DNA of 22,460 bases from Synechococcales cyanobacterium 340R_concoct_173_sub (GCA_025354065.1 JANXNM010000527.1:1-22460), one strand, 5' to 3'. Positions 1 through 7,739 are shown, counted from the first letter of the stretch. Program-made: numbers and translations. The notes: generated by a model not told the origin, from the sequence alone.

Positions 1-624
1 TTCTTCTGACTCATTAGACGAGTTGCTGTAACCCAAGAGACTAAAACTATTCTGCTTTGATTCAGACTTATCTGTGGCGCGTCCTTCTATAGTCCGAGAG
101 TAAGCAACCTCACCCGTTGTCGTATCTACGACTCGCAAATCTATTGCAATATACGCTTCTTGCTCTTTCTTCTCTCCCCCGCCTCCAATACCTATGCCGA
201 AAATGTTGAAACCACTTCTTCTTCCGCTTGATTTGTTAGCCACATTTTCTTCAAAGGCCGTCACTTTACCCAACACGACGTATTGAGCGCCCGTAAGCTC
301 GCCTTTTTTGGCTCCAGTGGTTTTCTTCGTGAGTCCTAATTCAGTTAGTTCCTGCTCAGAAAGCACGGCTGATAATTTTTGCCGTTCCACCACCTTAAAA
401 TTTCCGGTCGCACTGAGTTCGTTACTCAACGCATCGCCCAATTCTGTTGCGGTGTTCGATCGCCACCACCACCAATTCGTTTCATTCTTAAAGGACGGAA
501 CTGAAATTCTTGGCTTTGCCTGGGCAAATGCTTCACCACTCGCGATGCCAACACCTGAACTCAAGATCGCCAACGTTGCGATCGACTGAACGCCTACACG
601 AACGATTTGTGATGAAAATTTCAT
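1..624 (-). CDS. CsgG/HfaB-type secreted protein, C-terminus beyond window
   Basis: The minus strand is open from an ATG at 624-622 to the left edge, giving 208 visible codons and no stop. The protein begins MKFSSQIVRVGVQSIATLAI and has a signal peptide that probably ends at AFA-QA, near residue 35. The mature part starts RISVPSFKNE, followed by a run of four tryptophans, ELGDALSNEL, FKVVERQKL and GAQYVVLGKVT. It continues with YIAIDLRVVDTTTGEVAYSR. This is the order seen in CsgG-type domains: an N-terminal strand, an NEL helix, a VVER motif, then a 'dlRvvdt.TGev' strand. CsgG proteins are outer-membrane secretion channels or envelope assembly factors. The signal peptide has no lipobox cysteine, unlike classic lipoprotein CsgG, so a periplasmic or outer-membrane location without a lipid anchor is inferred. 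Family is fairly sure; the exact role is unknown. Confidence 0.75.
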   Translation of the reverse strand, partial: MKFSSQIVRVGVQSIATLAILSSGVGIASGEAFAQAKPRISVPSFKNETNWWWWRSNTATELGDALSNELSATGNFKVVERQKLSAVLSEQELTELGLTKKTTGAKKGELTGAQYVVLGKVTAFEENVANKSSGRRSGFNIFGIGIGGGGEKKEQEAYIAIDLRVVDTTTGEVAYSRTIEGRATDKSESKQNSFSLLGYSNSSNESEE

Positions 625-729
625 ACGAAACCTAATTTCAACTCAGTAATATTACCTGATTGATAAACCATTTTTACGCGTTCGTCAAGACAACTTGAAA
701 ATATTTAAAAATAAAAGTTCAACCTCAGA

Positions 730-741
730 TCAATGCATTGA
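730..741. repeat. 12-bp perfect palindrome in divergent spacer
   Basis: TCAATGCATTGA reads the same on both strands. It lies in the 190-bp spacer between the divergent CsgG-type and AhpC/TSA-like genes, where a regulator could bind. Nothing else supports operator function. Confidence 0.3.
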
Positions 742-815
742 AATGATAAAACCTTATATTCATGTAAAAATGGGAGTAGAAGCACAATACTCCTTAATCT
801 GTGATTGTCTGAGTT

Positions 816-1577
816 ATGAACACCCATCAATTATTTCAACAAACCCAACGTCAACGGGTCAGTGACGGGGAATTCATGCCAATTTTAGACCAGATTAATT
901 CTCAGACAACTCTCGTCTTAGTGTGGCCGCAACTCGGAGATTTTGATACGTTGGAGTATGCTTGGTGGATAAACAATGGACGGGAAATGTTAAATGATTT
1001 ACAGATTCAAGTGCGAGCCATCGGAATAGGCGATCGGAATGCTGGAAAAGCCTTTTGTCGTTACACACAATTTCCTGAAGCTGATTTGTTTCTTGATCCA
1101 ACGGCTGAACTTCACTGCCAGCTCAATCTCTATCCTGGTCTTCAGGCCAAACTTCCCGGCTTCTCTGCCAAACAAAATAGTTGGTTGAACCTATTACTAA
1201 TGTGTGCTGGAATTGGTAGTCCCGGCACTTTGAAAGAAGTATTTCGTGGGTATATCGGCGATCGCAGTGCCCCGCAACTTATTGATCCTGAATCTACTAT
1301 AAAAGCCGGACCCTTACCTGCATTGACTGGCTCCAGCTTTAATGTTGTCGGGACTGGCCACCAACGCCCGTTTGAATTGGCTACATTACGATTACGGAAT
1401 ATGAGCGAAGTATTGAACAATTGGAAAACCTATGTTCCCGATGTTACCTATATAACTCAGCGCGGCGGTACATTTTTGTTTGATGCCGCAGGTAAATTGA
1501 GCTATCAACATCGCGATCGCGGTATTCTTGGATTTGCCGAAACGATGAGCAATCCACTCGCCTTTCTTACCCCTTAG
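816..1577 (+). CDS. AhpC/TSA-like (thioredoxin-fold) family protein
   Basis: This 253-residue protein resembles the cyanobacterial 'AhpC/TSA family' proteins related to the PRXL2 (AhpC-TSA_2) group. Recognisable segments are TLVLVWPQLGDFDTLEYAWW near residues 32-51, VRAIGIGDRNAGKAFCRYT near 67-85, and a C-terminal strand-turn TFLFDAAGKLSYQHRDRGIL that fits the last part of a thioredoxin fold. The usual redox cysteine pair after the first strand is absent: that position reads WPQLGDFD. Peroxidase activity is therefore doubtful, and only a few isolated cysteines remain (for example AFCRY and LHCQL). No signal peptide or membrane segment is visible, so it is probably cytosolic. The ATG at 816 begins MNTHQLFQQ. 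fpg starts 27 bp after its stop on the same strand, so the two are probably co-transcribed, possibly as part of an oxidative-damage theme (inference). Confidence 0.7.
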   Translation: MNTHQLFQQTQRQRVSDGEFMPILDQINSQTTLVLVWPQLGDFDTLEYAWWINNGREMLNDLQIQVRAIGIGDRNAGKAFCRYTQFPEADLFLDPTAELHCQLNLYPGLQAKLPGFSAKQNSWLNLLLMCAGIGSPGTLKEVFRGYIGDRSAPQLIDPESTIKAGPLPALTGSSFNVVGTGHQRPFELATLRLRNMSEVLNNWKTYVPDVTYITQRGGTFLFDAAGKLSYQHRDRGILGFAETMSNPLAFLTP

Positions 1578-1604
1578 TCATTCAATTCGGAGAATCATAC
1601 CCTT

Positions 1605-2441
1605 GTGCCTGAACTTCCTGAAGTCGAAACGGTCCGTCGTGGCTTGAATGCAACAACGTTAAATCAAACAATCCTTAAAACTATCGTCCTACTCGATCGC
1701 ACCATTGCCTATCCTGATGCAAATTTGTTTCCCAAGGCGATCGCCGGGTGCGAGTTTAAAACATGGCATCGACGCGGGAAATATTTGATTGGGGAATTGG
1801 CGAATGAAGCAGGGCATTTGGGGGTTCATTTGCGAATGACTGGGCAATTGCTTTGGACTAAACCGGATGCGCCGCTGGAGAAACATGCGCGGGTCCGGTT
1901 TTTGATGGGAGACCAAGAGCTGCGCTATGTTGATCAACGCACCTTCGGAAAAATTTGGTGGGTGCCGCCGGGACAAGAACCTCTGGAAATAATGACTGGC
2001 TTGCAGTCTCTGGGACCAGAGCCGTTTTCTGAGGCCTTCTCTGAGACCTATTTTCAAACCTGGATGCAATCTCGTAAACGCCCGATTAAAAATGCGCTGC
2101 TTGATCAATCACTTGTCGCGGGAATTGGCAATATCTACGCCGATGAATCCTTATTTCTTTCAAACATCAATCCGCTGACCCATTGTTCGCAATTAAAACC
2201 CAAACAATTAAATCCCTTACGATCGCACATCATCAAAGTATTGCAAACCAGTATTGATGCCAGCGGCACGACGTTGCGGGACTATCGCACAGTGGATGGA
2301 ACCAATGGCAACTATGGCGCTCAGGCCTGGGTTTATGGTCGTGAGGGTAAAGCTTGTCGGGTATGTGATACCGAAATTCAGCGCATAAAGCTAGCCGGAC
2401 GATCGGCTCACTTCTGTCCTAAATGCCAACCTCAACATTAG
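1605..2441 (+). CDS. mutM: formamidopyrimidine-DNA glycosylase (Fpg/MutM)
   Basis: Fpg removes oxidised purines such as 8-oxoguanine and cuts the backbone by beta/delta-elimination. The start is the GTG at 1605. It gives MPELPEVETVRRGL, in which the proline exposed after Met removal is the catalytic nucleophile and Glu3 of the precursor is the general acid. RRGKYL near residues 56-61 carries the conserved DNA-contacting lysine. The helix-two-turn-helix segment includes NALLDQSLVAGIGNIYADE. The C-terminus carries a zinc finger, C-x2-C-x16-C-x2-C (CRVC ... CPKC). The length of 278 residues is normal for the family. The gene follows the AhpC/TSA-like gene by 27 bp and converges on the membrane-protein gene ending at 2490. 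All catalytic and zinc ligands are present, so it should be functional. Confidence 0.97.
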   Translation: MPELPEVETVRRGLNATTLNQTILKTIVLLDRTIAYPDANLFPKAIAGCEFKTWHRRGKYLIGELANEAGHLGVHLRMTGQLLWTKPDAPLEKHARVRFLMGDQELRYVDQRTFGKIWWVPPGQEPLEIMTGLQSLGPEPFSEAFSETYFQTWMQSRKRPIKNALLDQSLVAGIGNIYADESLFLSNINPLTHCSQLKPKQLNPLRSHIIKVLQTSIDASGTTLRDYRTVDGTNGNYGAQAWVYGREGKACRVCDTEIQRIKLAGRSAHFCPKCQPQH

Positions 2442-2457
2442 CGAATATTAATCCGTT

Positions 2458-2491
2458 AGGTCAGCCGATCGCATATAGATTTGGCTGACTT
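2458..2491. terminator. possible hairpin terminator between mutM and convergent gene
   Basis: AGGTCAGCC (2458-2466) pairs with GGCTGACTT (2483-2491) around a 16-nt loop, with one G-T wobble. The hairpin lies just past the mutM stop and just past the stop of the convergent gene. No run of T follows on either strand, so intrinsic termination would be weak. Confidence 0.35.
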
Positions 2492-2519
2492 AATTCCGCC
2501 ATAACTTAATTCCGCCATA
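2488..2519. repeat. perfect 16-bp tandem duplication over a stop codon
   Basis: ACTTAATTCCGCCATA occurs twice with no spacer (2488-2503 and 2504-2519). The left copy supplies the stop codon of the minus-strand membrane-protein gene (TAA, complement of 2490-2492). Because 16 is not a multiple of three, the duplication shifts the frame at that gene's 3' end. Confidence 0.9.
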
Positions 2520-3059
2520 AATCACAACCATGAGTAGCAATCCAACGGAGGTTCCGATCGGCCAATATCCACGCTGCCCCAAGGCCACCAGCCCAATTCC
2601 CAAACAATCTGCGGTCAACACCACGGCCCGATCGCGAATTCCCCAAGGCTGAATTTTATCCACCATCTCCGGCATCTCCGGCATTAGTTGTACTTGCGTT
2701 AAAAGATTGAATCCAACCTGGCTGAATAAAATTACGATCGCTGAACCTGATAGGGAAATTGGGGCGAGATACAGTCCCATAAGTTCTAACACCACCGTCC
2801 CGATCGTCACCCAAAAGAAACGATCGAGTCGTGGTTCATTGCTGTTTATCGATCCAGCCTTAGATTCAAGCATCGATCGAACCTTTGCAACTTGTTCTAG
2901 ATCAAAAATTGCCATCTTGAGTAGATCTAAACTCAACAAAAAAATTGCGATCGCCAACAGTTTTTGATCAAGGCTCGGTTGAACGATCGCCTGCCATAGC
3001 ACTAACATAATCGCCGGAGCGTAGAGTCCAGTTAACCATTTCATTGATTTAAATCTCAT
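2490..3059 (-). CDS. multi-pass membrane protein of unknown function
   Basis: I do not recognise a family for this 189-residue protein. It is hydrophobic, with about five or six likely membrane segments: WLTGLYAPAIMLVLWQAIV (near residues 9-27), LLAIAIFLLSLDLLKMAIF (34-52), VTIGTVVLELMGLYLAPISL, SAIVILFSQVGFNL, AVVLTADCLGIGLVALG and GTSVGLLLMVVIYGGIK. A short charged cytosolic-type loop (VRSMLESKAGSINSNEPRLD) lies between the second and third. The start is the ATG at 3059; the ATG six codons in (MKWLTG) is an alternative. The C-terminal residues LWRN and the stop come from a 16-bp tandem duplication. The gene converges on mutM, with its own 5' end facing the DUF4168 gene. Confidence 0.7.
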   Translation of the reverse strand: MRFKSMKWLTGLYAPAIMLVLWQAIVQPSLDQKLLAIAIFLLSLDLLKMAIFDLEQVAKVRSMLESKAGSINSNEPRLDRFFWVTIGTVVLELMGLYLAPISLSGSAIVILFSQVGFNLLTQVQLMPEMPEMVDKIQPWGIRDRAVVLTADCLGIGLVALGQRGYWPIGTSVGLLLMVVIYGGIKLWRN

Positions 3060-3245
3060 AGATGTAAAACTTGCAATCCTCTCAATCCCGGCTTAATCCT
3101 GCCTTGGTCTCCATACTCAAATCCACCCTACGACTTTACTGGAGCGCCATAATTTAAAAAGATCAAAAAAGTTAGCCAAGCCTGGAACTTATTGTCCATA
3201 GAATGACTCTATCCATTTAGTTAGACCCATGTGCTAGTTTTCGGA

Positions 3246-3713
3246 ATGTCACAAACCCCTATGTTTACCTCTCGCCTTCTAAACTTGTTTGCCCTCGCTG
3301 CCCTCACGACGACTAGTGTCCTGTCAGGGTTTAGCCCCGATCTGAGACTGAGTCATATCACCATTCAAGGTGCCTATGCTCAAGAATCTAGCTTCACCCG
3401 CTATGTTCGTGCTGTGTTTGCTATTGAACAAGAGCGCCGAGTGTTGATGGCTCAAGTAAAAAATATGACAGGCGGAGATTTGCCCGATAATGTCTGTGAT
3501 TCTGGATTTTCCAAGCTTTCGGGACAATTCCAAGGTCCAGTGCGCGACATTTGCAACCAGTTCAACCGATCGGCGATGGATATTGTGAACAAACACAATG
3601 TGGCGGCTGAATTTAATGAATTCCGAAAGCAAGCTATGAACAGTGATCCTAAGGTTCGCCGTGACATGCAACAAAAGGTTTCTACTGAAATGCGTCGTCT
3701 CAAATTGATCTAA
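3246..3713 (+). CDS. DUF4168-domain secreted protein
   Basis: This is a small exported protein. Its signal peptide (MFTSRLLNLFALAALTTTSV onward) probably ends at the AYA-QES site. The mature domain of about 110 residues matches the DUF4168 pattern: YVRAVFAIEQERRVLMAQVK, a central cysteine region ending VRDICNQFNRSAMDIVNKHN, then FNEFRKQAMNSDPKVRRDMQ. The two cysteines of the mature protein (in NVCDSG and DICNQF) could form a disulfide. The function of the family is unknown, and it is common in cyanobacteria and proteobacteria. The start is uncertain: GTG at 3231, ATG at 3246 and ATG at 3261 are all in frame, and none has a strong ribosome binding site. I chose 3246. A strong terminator follows at 3741. 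Confidence 0.75.
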   Translation: MSQTPMFTSRLLNLFALAALTTTSVLSGFSPDLRLSHITIQGAYAQESSFTRYVRAVFAIEQERRVLMAQVKNMTGGDLPDNVCDSGFSKLSGQFQGPVRDICNQFNRSAMDIVNKHNVAAEFNEFRKQAMNSDPKVRRDMQQKVSTEMRRLKLI

Positions 3714-3740
3714 TAGGATTTACGCAATCTCCCAAATCCC

Positions 3741-3780
3741 AAAAAAGCGATCGAAACCTAGGAGTTCTGATCGCTTTTTT
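3741..3780. terminator. bidirectional intrinsic terminator
   Basis: AAAAAAGCGATC (3741-3752) is perfectly complementary to GATCGCTTTTTT (3769-3780) across a 16-nt loop. Each strand therefore has a GC-containing stem followed by six T. It sits between the convergent DUF4168 and PilT genes and can stop transcription from both sides. The stem core is a HIP1-type GCGATC. Confidence 0.9.
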
Positions 3781-3839
3781 GTATGAATTTCAAATACGAT
3801 AAATCTGGCCTACACCGGATGATACTCCCGATCGTCTGC

Positions 3840-5192
3840 CTAAAATTCACGGTTAGATGCTCGGCCCGGATCGTACCCTTCGTTCCGCACCCGACGACGT
3901 AAATCACCCGCATCAGGACTCGATCGCACCGCATCATCCGGGCTAATTCGACCTAAGAGCACCAATTCACAAAGGGCTTGGTTCATCACCTGCATTCCTT
4001 CATTCGTGTCGGTCTCCATCATCCGGAAGGCTTCGGTATCTTCGCCCTTCAACAGATAGTCCGAAATCGCAGGCGTGTTGACCATTATTTCGTGAGCGGC
4101 AGTACGTCCGCCGTCGGTCGTGGGTAATAATTGCTGGGACACCACGGAAATCAGCGATTCCAAAATCTGGACTCGCATTGAGGCTTGTTCGTCAGGGTTG
4201 AAAATATTTAACAAACGGTTCAGAGTGCCGATCGCATCTTTGGTGTGCAAGGTGCCCAAAACTAAGTGACCCGTTTGAGCCGCTTTCAGTGCTGTATCCA
4301 CCGAAATTCGATCGCGCATTTCCCCAATCAAAATCACATCAGGATCTTCCCGAAGAACCGCCCGCAGTGCTTCCGAAAATTGGCGGGTGTGCAGGCCCAC
4401 TTCTCGTTGGCTCACCAGACAATGGTTGGATTGATGCACGTACTCGATCGGGTCTTCAATAGTGACAATATGCTTTGTGTCGGTGTCATTTAAATGGCGA
4501 ATCATGGCCGCGATCGACGTTGATTTTCCAGACCCCGTCGCACCAGTGACCAAAATCAAACCTTGGGGCTTTTCAATAAATTGCTTCAGAACCTGAGGCA
4601 AGCCCAATCCGTCTACCGTCGGTACAGTTAGCGGGATCAACCGGAACACAATGGCCCCGCCCGTCAAACTCTCAAAACAGTTGACCCGACAACGCATGAA
4701 TCCGGGATAGTAAATCGCTGTATCCAATTCCATGGTCTCGGCGAATATTCTGCGTTGGTTTTCATTCAGAATTTCCGCTAAGTAAAGACTGAATTGATCT
4801 ACTGTTATGATCCCATATTCGGGCTGGACGGTCATTGCGCCGCGAATTCTGAACCGCACTACCTCTTCAGCCCTCAGGTGAATATCCGAAGCGCCTTTGT
4901 CGTGGGCATCACGCACCATCTGTTCAATGGTATTTCGGGAGGTAATGCGGGCTGCAAATGGAGCGGTGGCACGAGTTTGAGCCTGATAGACCGTTGCTGC
5001 TGGAATAGCTGCCCGGATTTCAGGAGCCATGCTTTGAGCAGTAGTTGCGACTCCGGCAGAAGCTGGTGGACGCATCCTTGGTAGGGGCGGATTGACAGGG
5101 GGCGGTGGTGGAGCGATGGGTAGGTCTGCCGCAGAACGGGCCGCCATGCTGATATCACGGTTCGATCGGTTGTCGGGATTAGACTGATTCAT
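3840..5192 (-). CDS. pilT: PilT-type type IV pilus retraction ATPase
   Basis: This 450-residue secretion ATPase powers type IV pilus retraction, used in twitching and phototaxis in cyanobacteria. Residues 1-80 are a proline/alanine-rich extension absent from short PilT proteins. The PAS-like N-domain spans about 85-190 (ASDIHLRAEE at 101-110). The RecA-like domain has Walker A GATGSGKST (217-225), Asp box TIEDPIEY (244-251), Walker B VILIGEMRD (286-294) and His box TGHLVLGTLHT (307-317). GEMRD favours PilT over PilB, which usually has GEIRD. At the position of the AIRNLIRE retraction motif it reads AISDYLLK (375-382). That divergence and the long N-terminus suggest the cyanobacterial PilT2-like paralogue rather than PilT1 (inference). 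The gene stands alone and diverges from the DUF58 operon. Confidence 0.93.
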   Translation of the reverse strand: MNQSNPDNRSNRDISMAARSAADLPIAPPPPPVNPPLPRMRPPASAGVATTAQSMAPEIRAAIPAATVYQAQTRATAPFAARITSRNTIEQMVRDAHDKGASDIHLRAEEVVRFRIRGAMTVQPEYGIITVDQFSLYLAEILNENQRRIFAETMELDTAIYYPGFMRCRVNCFESLTGGAIVFRLIPLTVPTVDGLGLPQVLKQFIEKPQGLILVTGATGSGKSTSIAAMIRHLNDTDTKHIVTIEDPIEYVHQSNHCLVSQREVGLHTRQFSEALRAVLREDPDVILIGEMRDRISVDTALKAAQTGHLVLGTLHTKDAIGTLNRLLNIFNPDEQASMRVQILESLISVVSQQLLPTTDGGRTAAHEIMVNTPAISDYLLKGEDTEAFRMMETDTNEGMQVMNQALCELVLLGRISPDDAVRSSPDAGDLRRRVRNEGYDPGRASNREF

Positions 5193-5252
5193 AATGCGCC
5201 TAGACAGTACATCTAAAATATGTTCACTAACAACAGCCTCACTTGTACAAGC

Positions 5253-5286
5253 TGTGAAAGTTACAGATGTGCAAAAGTTACAGATG
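5253..5286. repeat. imperfect 17-bp tandem duplication
   Basis: TGTGAAAGTTACAGATG (5253-5269) is followed directly by TGCAAAAGTTACAGATG (5270-5286), 15 of 17 identical. It lies in the spacer between the divergent pilT and DUF58 genes, about 60 bp from the pilT start. Confidence 0.85.
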
Positions 5287-5413
5287 AGTGAAAATAGCTT
5301 GGGTTCTAGCTTGATGTTTCATACATTGTAGCCACTCCCCATAAATTTACTTAAAAATCATGCGATCGGTTGCAATTTCCACCAACTTGTTGTTCTTTTT
5401 TATATTTATTGCG

Positions 5414-5435
5414 GGCTAATGTCCGGCTAATGTCC
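5414..5435. repeat. perfect 11-bp tandem duplication
   Basis: GGCTAATGTCC occurs twice head to tail (5414-5424 and 5425-5435). It lies 49 bp upstream of the preferred DUF58 start codon, within its probable leader. Confidence 0.85.
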
Positions 5436-5465
5436 GTAAGTTGAGTGTTTTCACTAGTATCTTCA

Positions 5466-5496
5466 CTATGGCTATCCGAACCTATGGCTATCCGAA
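5466..5496. repeat. 16-bp tandem duplication that copies the start-codon region
   Basis: CTATGGCTATCCGAA occurs at 5466-5480 and 5482-5496, period 16. Each copy holds an ATG. The second ATG (5484) opens the DUF58 gene; the first (5468) opens a frame that stops after ten codons. Confidence 0.9.
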
Positions 5497-6620
5497 TTAA
5501 ATCTTTTCTCAAAATCTTAGAGCATCGCCTTGCTGTCCCGTCCTACAGCGGAATGGTGTTATTAGGGTTTGCACTCTTTTTCTTTATCGCTGCCACCAAT
5601 ACGATGGCTGGCTGGCTCTACGTTATGAGCGGCCTCATTTTGGCGCTGTTAGGTGTCGCCGCCGTCTCTGTTCGCCGAAATTTACGGGGGATCTCGGTCG
5701 ATCGGCCTAAATTAGATCCTGTTCAAGCTGGGGATGTTCTGGCCATCAGATTTGATCTACATAACGACACCGCACAACCAAAAGCGTTGATTCAGGTAAT
5801 TGATTTTCTGCCGCCCGGTCTTGGGAATCCTCACACGTCAGTTATTGCAGCATTGCCTGCCCGCCGTTCTGTCGAAGTCCATTATGACTTGATGCCTATG
5901 CGCCGTGGAGTTTATCGCTGGCAACGCTTACAACTTCGCACGGGTGCGCCATTGGGGTTGGTGTGGGGCAGTCGAACTTGTCAAGTGAACGCGGTGGCGG
6001 TGGTCCATCCACGCATCTTGTCCTTGGCCTGCTGTCCATTAATTGACAAATTTGGTACCGATCCCAGCCTCCAACAACTCAGTAACCGAACTCCCAATGC
6101 TGCAACCTCTGGCCAAACCCGATCGCTGCGGCCCTATCGTTGGGGTGACTCAACTCGGTTAATCCATTGGCGCACCAGTGCAAAACTTGGGGAATTGCGG
6201 GTGCGAGAGCTGGAAACCTTTACCAGTGGGCAGTCCATTGTGATTGCGCTAGATAGTGTGAGAGCTTGGGATTCGGAAAATTTTGAACAGGCGGTTACGG
6301 CAGCGGCGGCGTTTTATTTTTATGCGCAACGTCAACAACTACAGGTACAGCTCTGGACGGCTAGTTCAGGCTTGGTGAAGGGCGATCGAAATGTACTGGA
6401 TACGTTGGCATCGACCAATCCAAATGAGATGCGCCAATCTGAAGCGCTGCCCGATTGTCCCATCCTATGGCTAACGAGTCACAGCCCGATTAATCTTCCG
6501 CCAGGGAGCCGATCGTTGCTGTGGACATCAGTCTCACTAAGTGATGGTTTGGGGGGTGAGGCGATCGGAATAAATTCAACTGAACCGATCGATTTACAAC
6601 TCATGCGTCTAGGAAACTAA
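5484..6620 (+). CDS. DUF58-domain membrane-anchored protein
   Basis: DUF58 proteins are usually membrane-anchored and are often found beside MoxR-type ATPases. No MoxR gene is next to this one. Two N-terminal membrane segments are visible (GMVLLGFALFFFIAATNTMA and LYVMSGLILALLGVAAVSV). A beta-rich region follows (ALIQVIDFLPPGLG, RRGVYRW). Then comes the diagnostic DUF58 motif RPYRWGDSTRLIHWRTSAKL, and after it LRVRELE and a von-Willebrand-like strand IVIALDS. The reading frame extends upstream to a GTG at 5445, adding MFSLVSSLWLSEP. I prefer the ATG at 5484, because MAIRIKSFLKILEHRLAVPS is a typical start and the upstream part overlaps a recent-looking tandem duplication. DUF309 starts 38 bp after the stop. 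Confidence 0.88.
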   Translation: MAIRIKSFLKILEHRLAVPSYSGMVLLGFALFFFIAATNTMAGWLYVMSGLILALLGVAAVSVRRNLRGISVDRPKLDPVQAGDVLAIRFDLHNDTAQPKALIQVIDFLPPGLGNPHTSVIAALPARRSVEVHYDLMPMRRGVYRWQRLQLRTGAPLGLVWGSRTCQVNAVAVVHPRILSLACCPLIDKFGTDPSLQQLSNRTPNAATSGQTRSLRPYRWGDSTRLIHWRTSAKLGELRVRELETFTSGQSIVIALDSVRAWDSENFEQAVTAAAAFYFYAQRQQLQVQLWTASSGLVKGDRNVLDTLASTNPNEMRQSEALPDCPILWLTSHSPINLPPGSRSLLWTSVSLSDGLGGEAIGINSTEPIDLQLMRLGN

Positions 6621-6658
6621 GGAATTTTTATTTACCTCTCTATGCCGACTAAATCACC

Positions 6659-7075
6659 ATGAATGACTTTCCTGACGACTTTTGGCTTGGAGTCGAGCAA
6701 TTCAATCAAGGCGAATTTTATGCCTGTCACGACACCCTAGAAGCCGTCTGGATTGAAGCCCCTGAAGCAGACAAACGATTTTATCAGGGCATCTTACAAG
6801 TCGCCGTTGCGCTTTACCATCTAGGGAACCAAAACTGGCGCGGTGGAGTCATTTTATTGGGTGAAGGAATTCATCGGCTCCGATCGTTTCCCTCGGATTA
6901 TGCTGGACTAGACATGGCGGACTTTATGGCTGAGGTCACTAGTTTGTTGTCATTTCTGCAACATCAGGGAGCCGAAAATCTTCCGGCCTTGCAACTCACC
7001 ATTGGTCCGGGTGGACGAGGCTTAATAGCGGAGGAGGAACAACACCGATCGCAGCCCTATCTGGACCGCTTGTGA
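6659..7075 (+). CDS. DUF309-domain protein
   Basis: This 138-residue helical protein carries the DUF309 pattern FYACHDTLEAVWIEAPEADK near residues 21-40, followed by RFYQGILQVAVALYHLGNQN near 41-60. The conserved E/C-H-D-x-L-E and Q-G-I-x-Q elements are intact, and the His, Asp and Glu residues could bind a metal (inference). The family's function is unknown. No membrane segment or signal peptide is present. It lies between the DUF58 gene (38 bp upstream) and lptA (34 bp downstream), all on the same strand, which suggests co-transcription. The start is the ATG at 6659, giving MNDFPDDFWLGVEQFNQGEF, the usual beginning of this domain. Confidence 0.85.
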   Translation: MNDFPDDFWLGVEQFNQGEFYACHDTLEAVWIEAPEADKRFYQGILQVAVALYHLGNQNWRGGVILLGEGIHRLRSFPSDYAGLDMADFMAEVTSLLSFLQHQGAENLPALQLTIGPGGRGLIAEEEQHRSQPYLDRL

Positions 7076-7109
7076 TACTATCCAAGCAAGGGTTCTCTGT
7101 TGGCCCTTA

Positions 7110-7685
7110 ATGATTTTGCTGAGCAATTTTATGCCTTTTAATCTTTCATCTATCTTGCAATCGTCTGCCCTGCGTCTGGCTAGTGCTCTATTGCCACTAA
7201 CCTTACCTTTGTTGCCTTTGGCCGCCACTCGTTTGGTCCAAGCGGCTCCCGCTCAAACGATGCAGCTTCGGGCGAACGTCACGGAAGCCAATTCAAAAAC
7301 CGGAGTCGTTGTTGCACGGGGCAATGTCTTAATTACCTATGCTGCCCGCCAAATTGAAGCAACCGCTGCCCAGGCGATTTATTACAGCAAAGAAGGCAAA
7401 ATCATTCTCAGCGGTAATGTCAATATTCTCCAAGAAGGCAATAGGTTAAAGGGCGAAACCGTCACTTATCTTGTTAACGAAGGTCGATTTGTCGCGTTGC
7501 CTCAGGAAAATAGCCAAGTTGAAGCCACCTATATTATCAAAGATACTCCAGAATCCGCTCCGGTCCCAGCGCCCATTCCGACCAATCCCGCTAGGGTGAC
7601 GCCTCTCAAAATGCCCTTCCCCGTTGCGCCCCGGCCCGAAGGTGCAGTCCTTCAACCGCCTAATTCTGATACCACAGCTCCTTGA
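7110..7685 (+). CDS. lptA: LptA/OstA-like periplasmic LPS transport protein
   Basis: LptA forms the periplasmic bridge that carries lipopolysaccharide from the inner-membrane LptBFG pump to LptD in the outer membrane. The 191-residue product has a signal peptide ending near VQAAPAQ, around residue 47. A beta-rich OstA domain follows: MQLRANVTEANSKTGVVVAR, GNVLITYAARQIEATAAQAI, GKIILSGNVNILQEGNRLKG, then TVTYLVNEGRF. These are the 'rGnV.i......i.a..a.y....g.i...GnV' repeats of the family. The last 45 residues are a proline-rich tail (APVPAPIPTNPA) not found in enterobacterial LptA. An ATG seven codons in (MPFNLSS) is an alternative start. lptB follows after 54 bp and the permease after that, which supports the assignment strongly. 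Confidence 0.88.
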   Translation: MILLSNFMPFNLSSILQSSALRLASALLPLTLPLLPLAATRLVQAAPAQTMQLRANVTEANSKTGVVVARGNVLITYAARQIEATAAQAIYYSKEGKIILSGNVNILQEGNRLKGETVTYLVNEGRFVALPQENSQVEATYIIKDTPESAPVPAPIPTNPARVTPLKMPFPVAPRPEGAVLQPPNSDTTAP

Positions 7686-7739
7686 TAGCGTATTGTTTTT
7701 CTAGATTATTTTCTCAGCTATTTACGGCCTAGAACTCCA

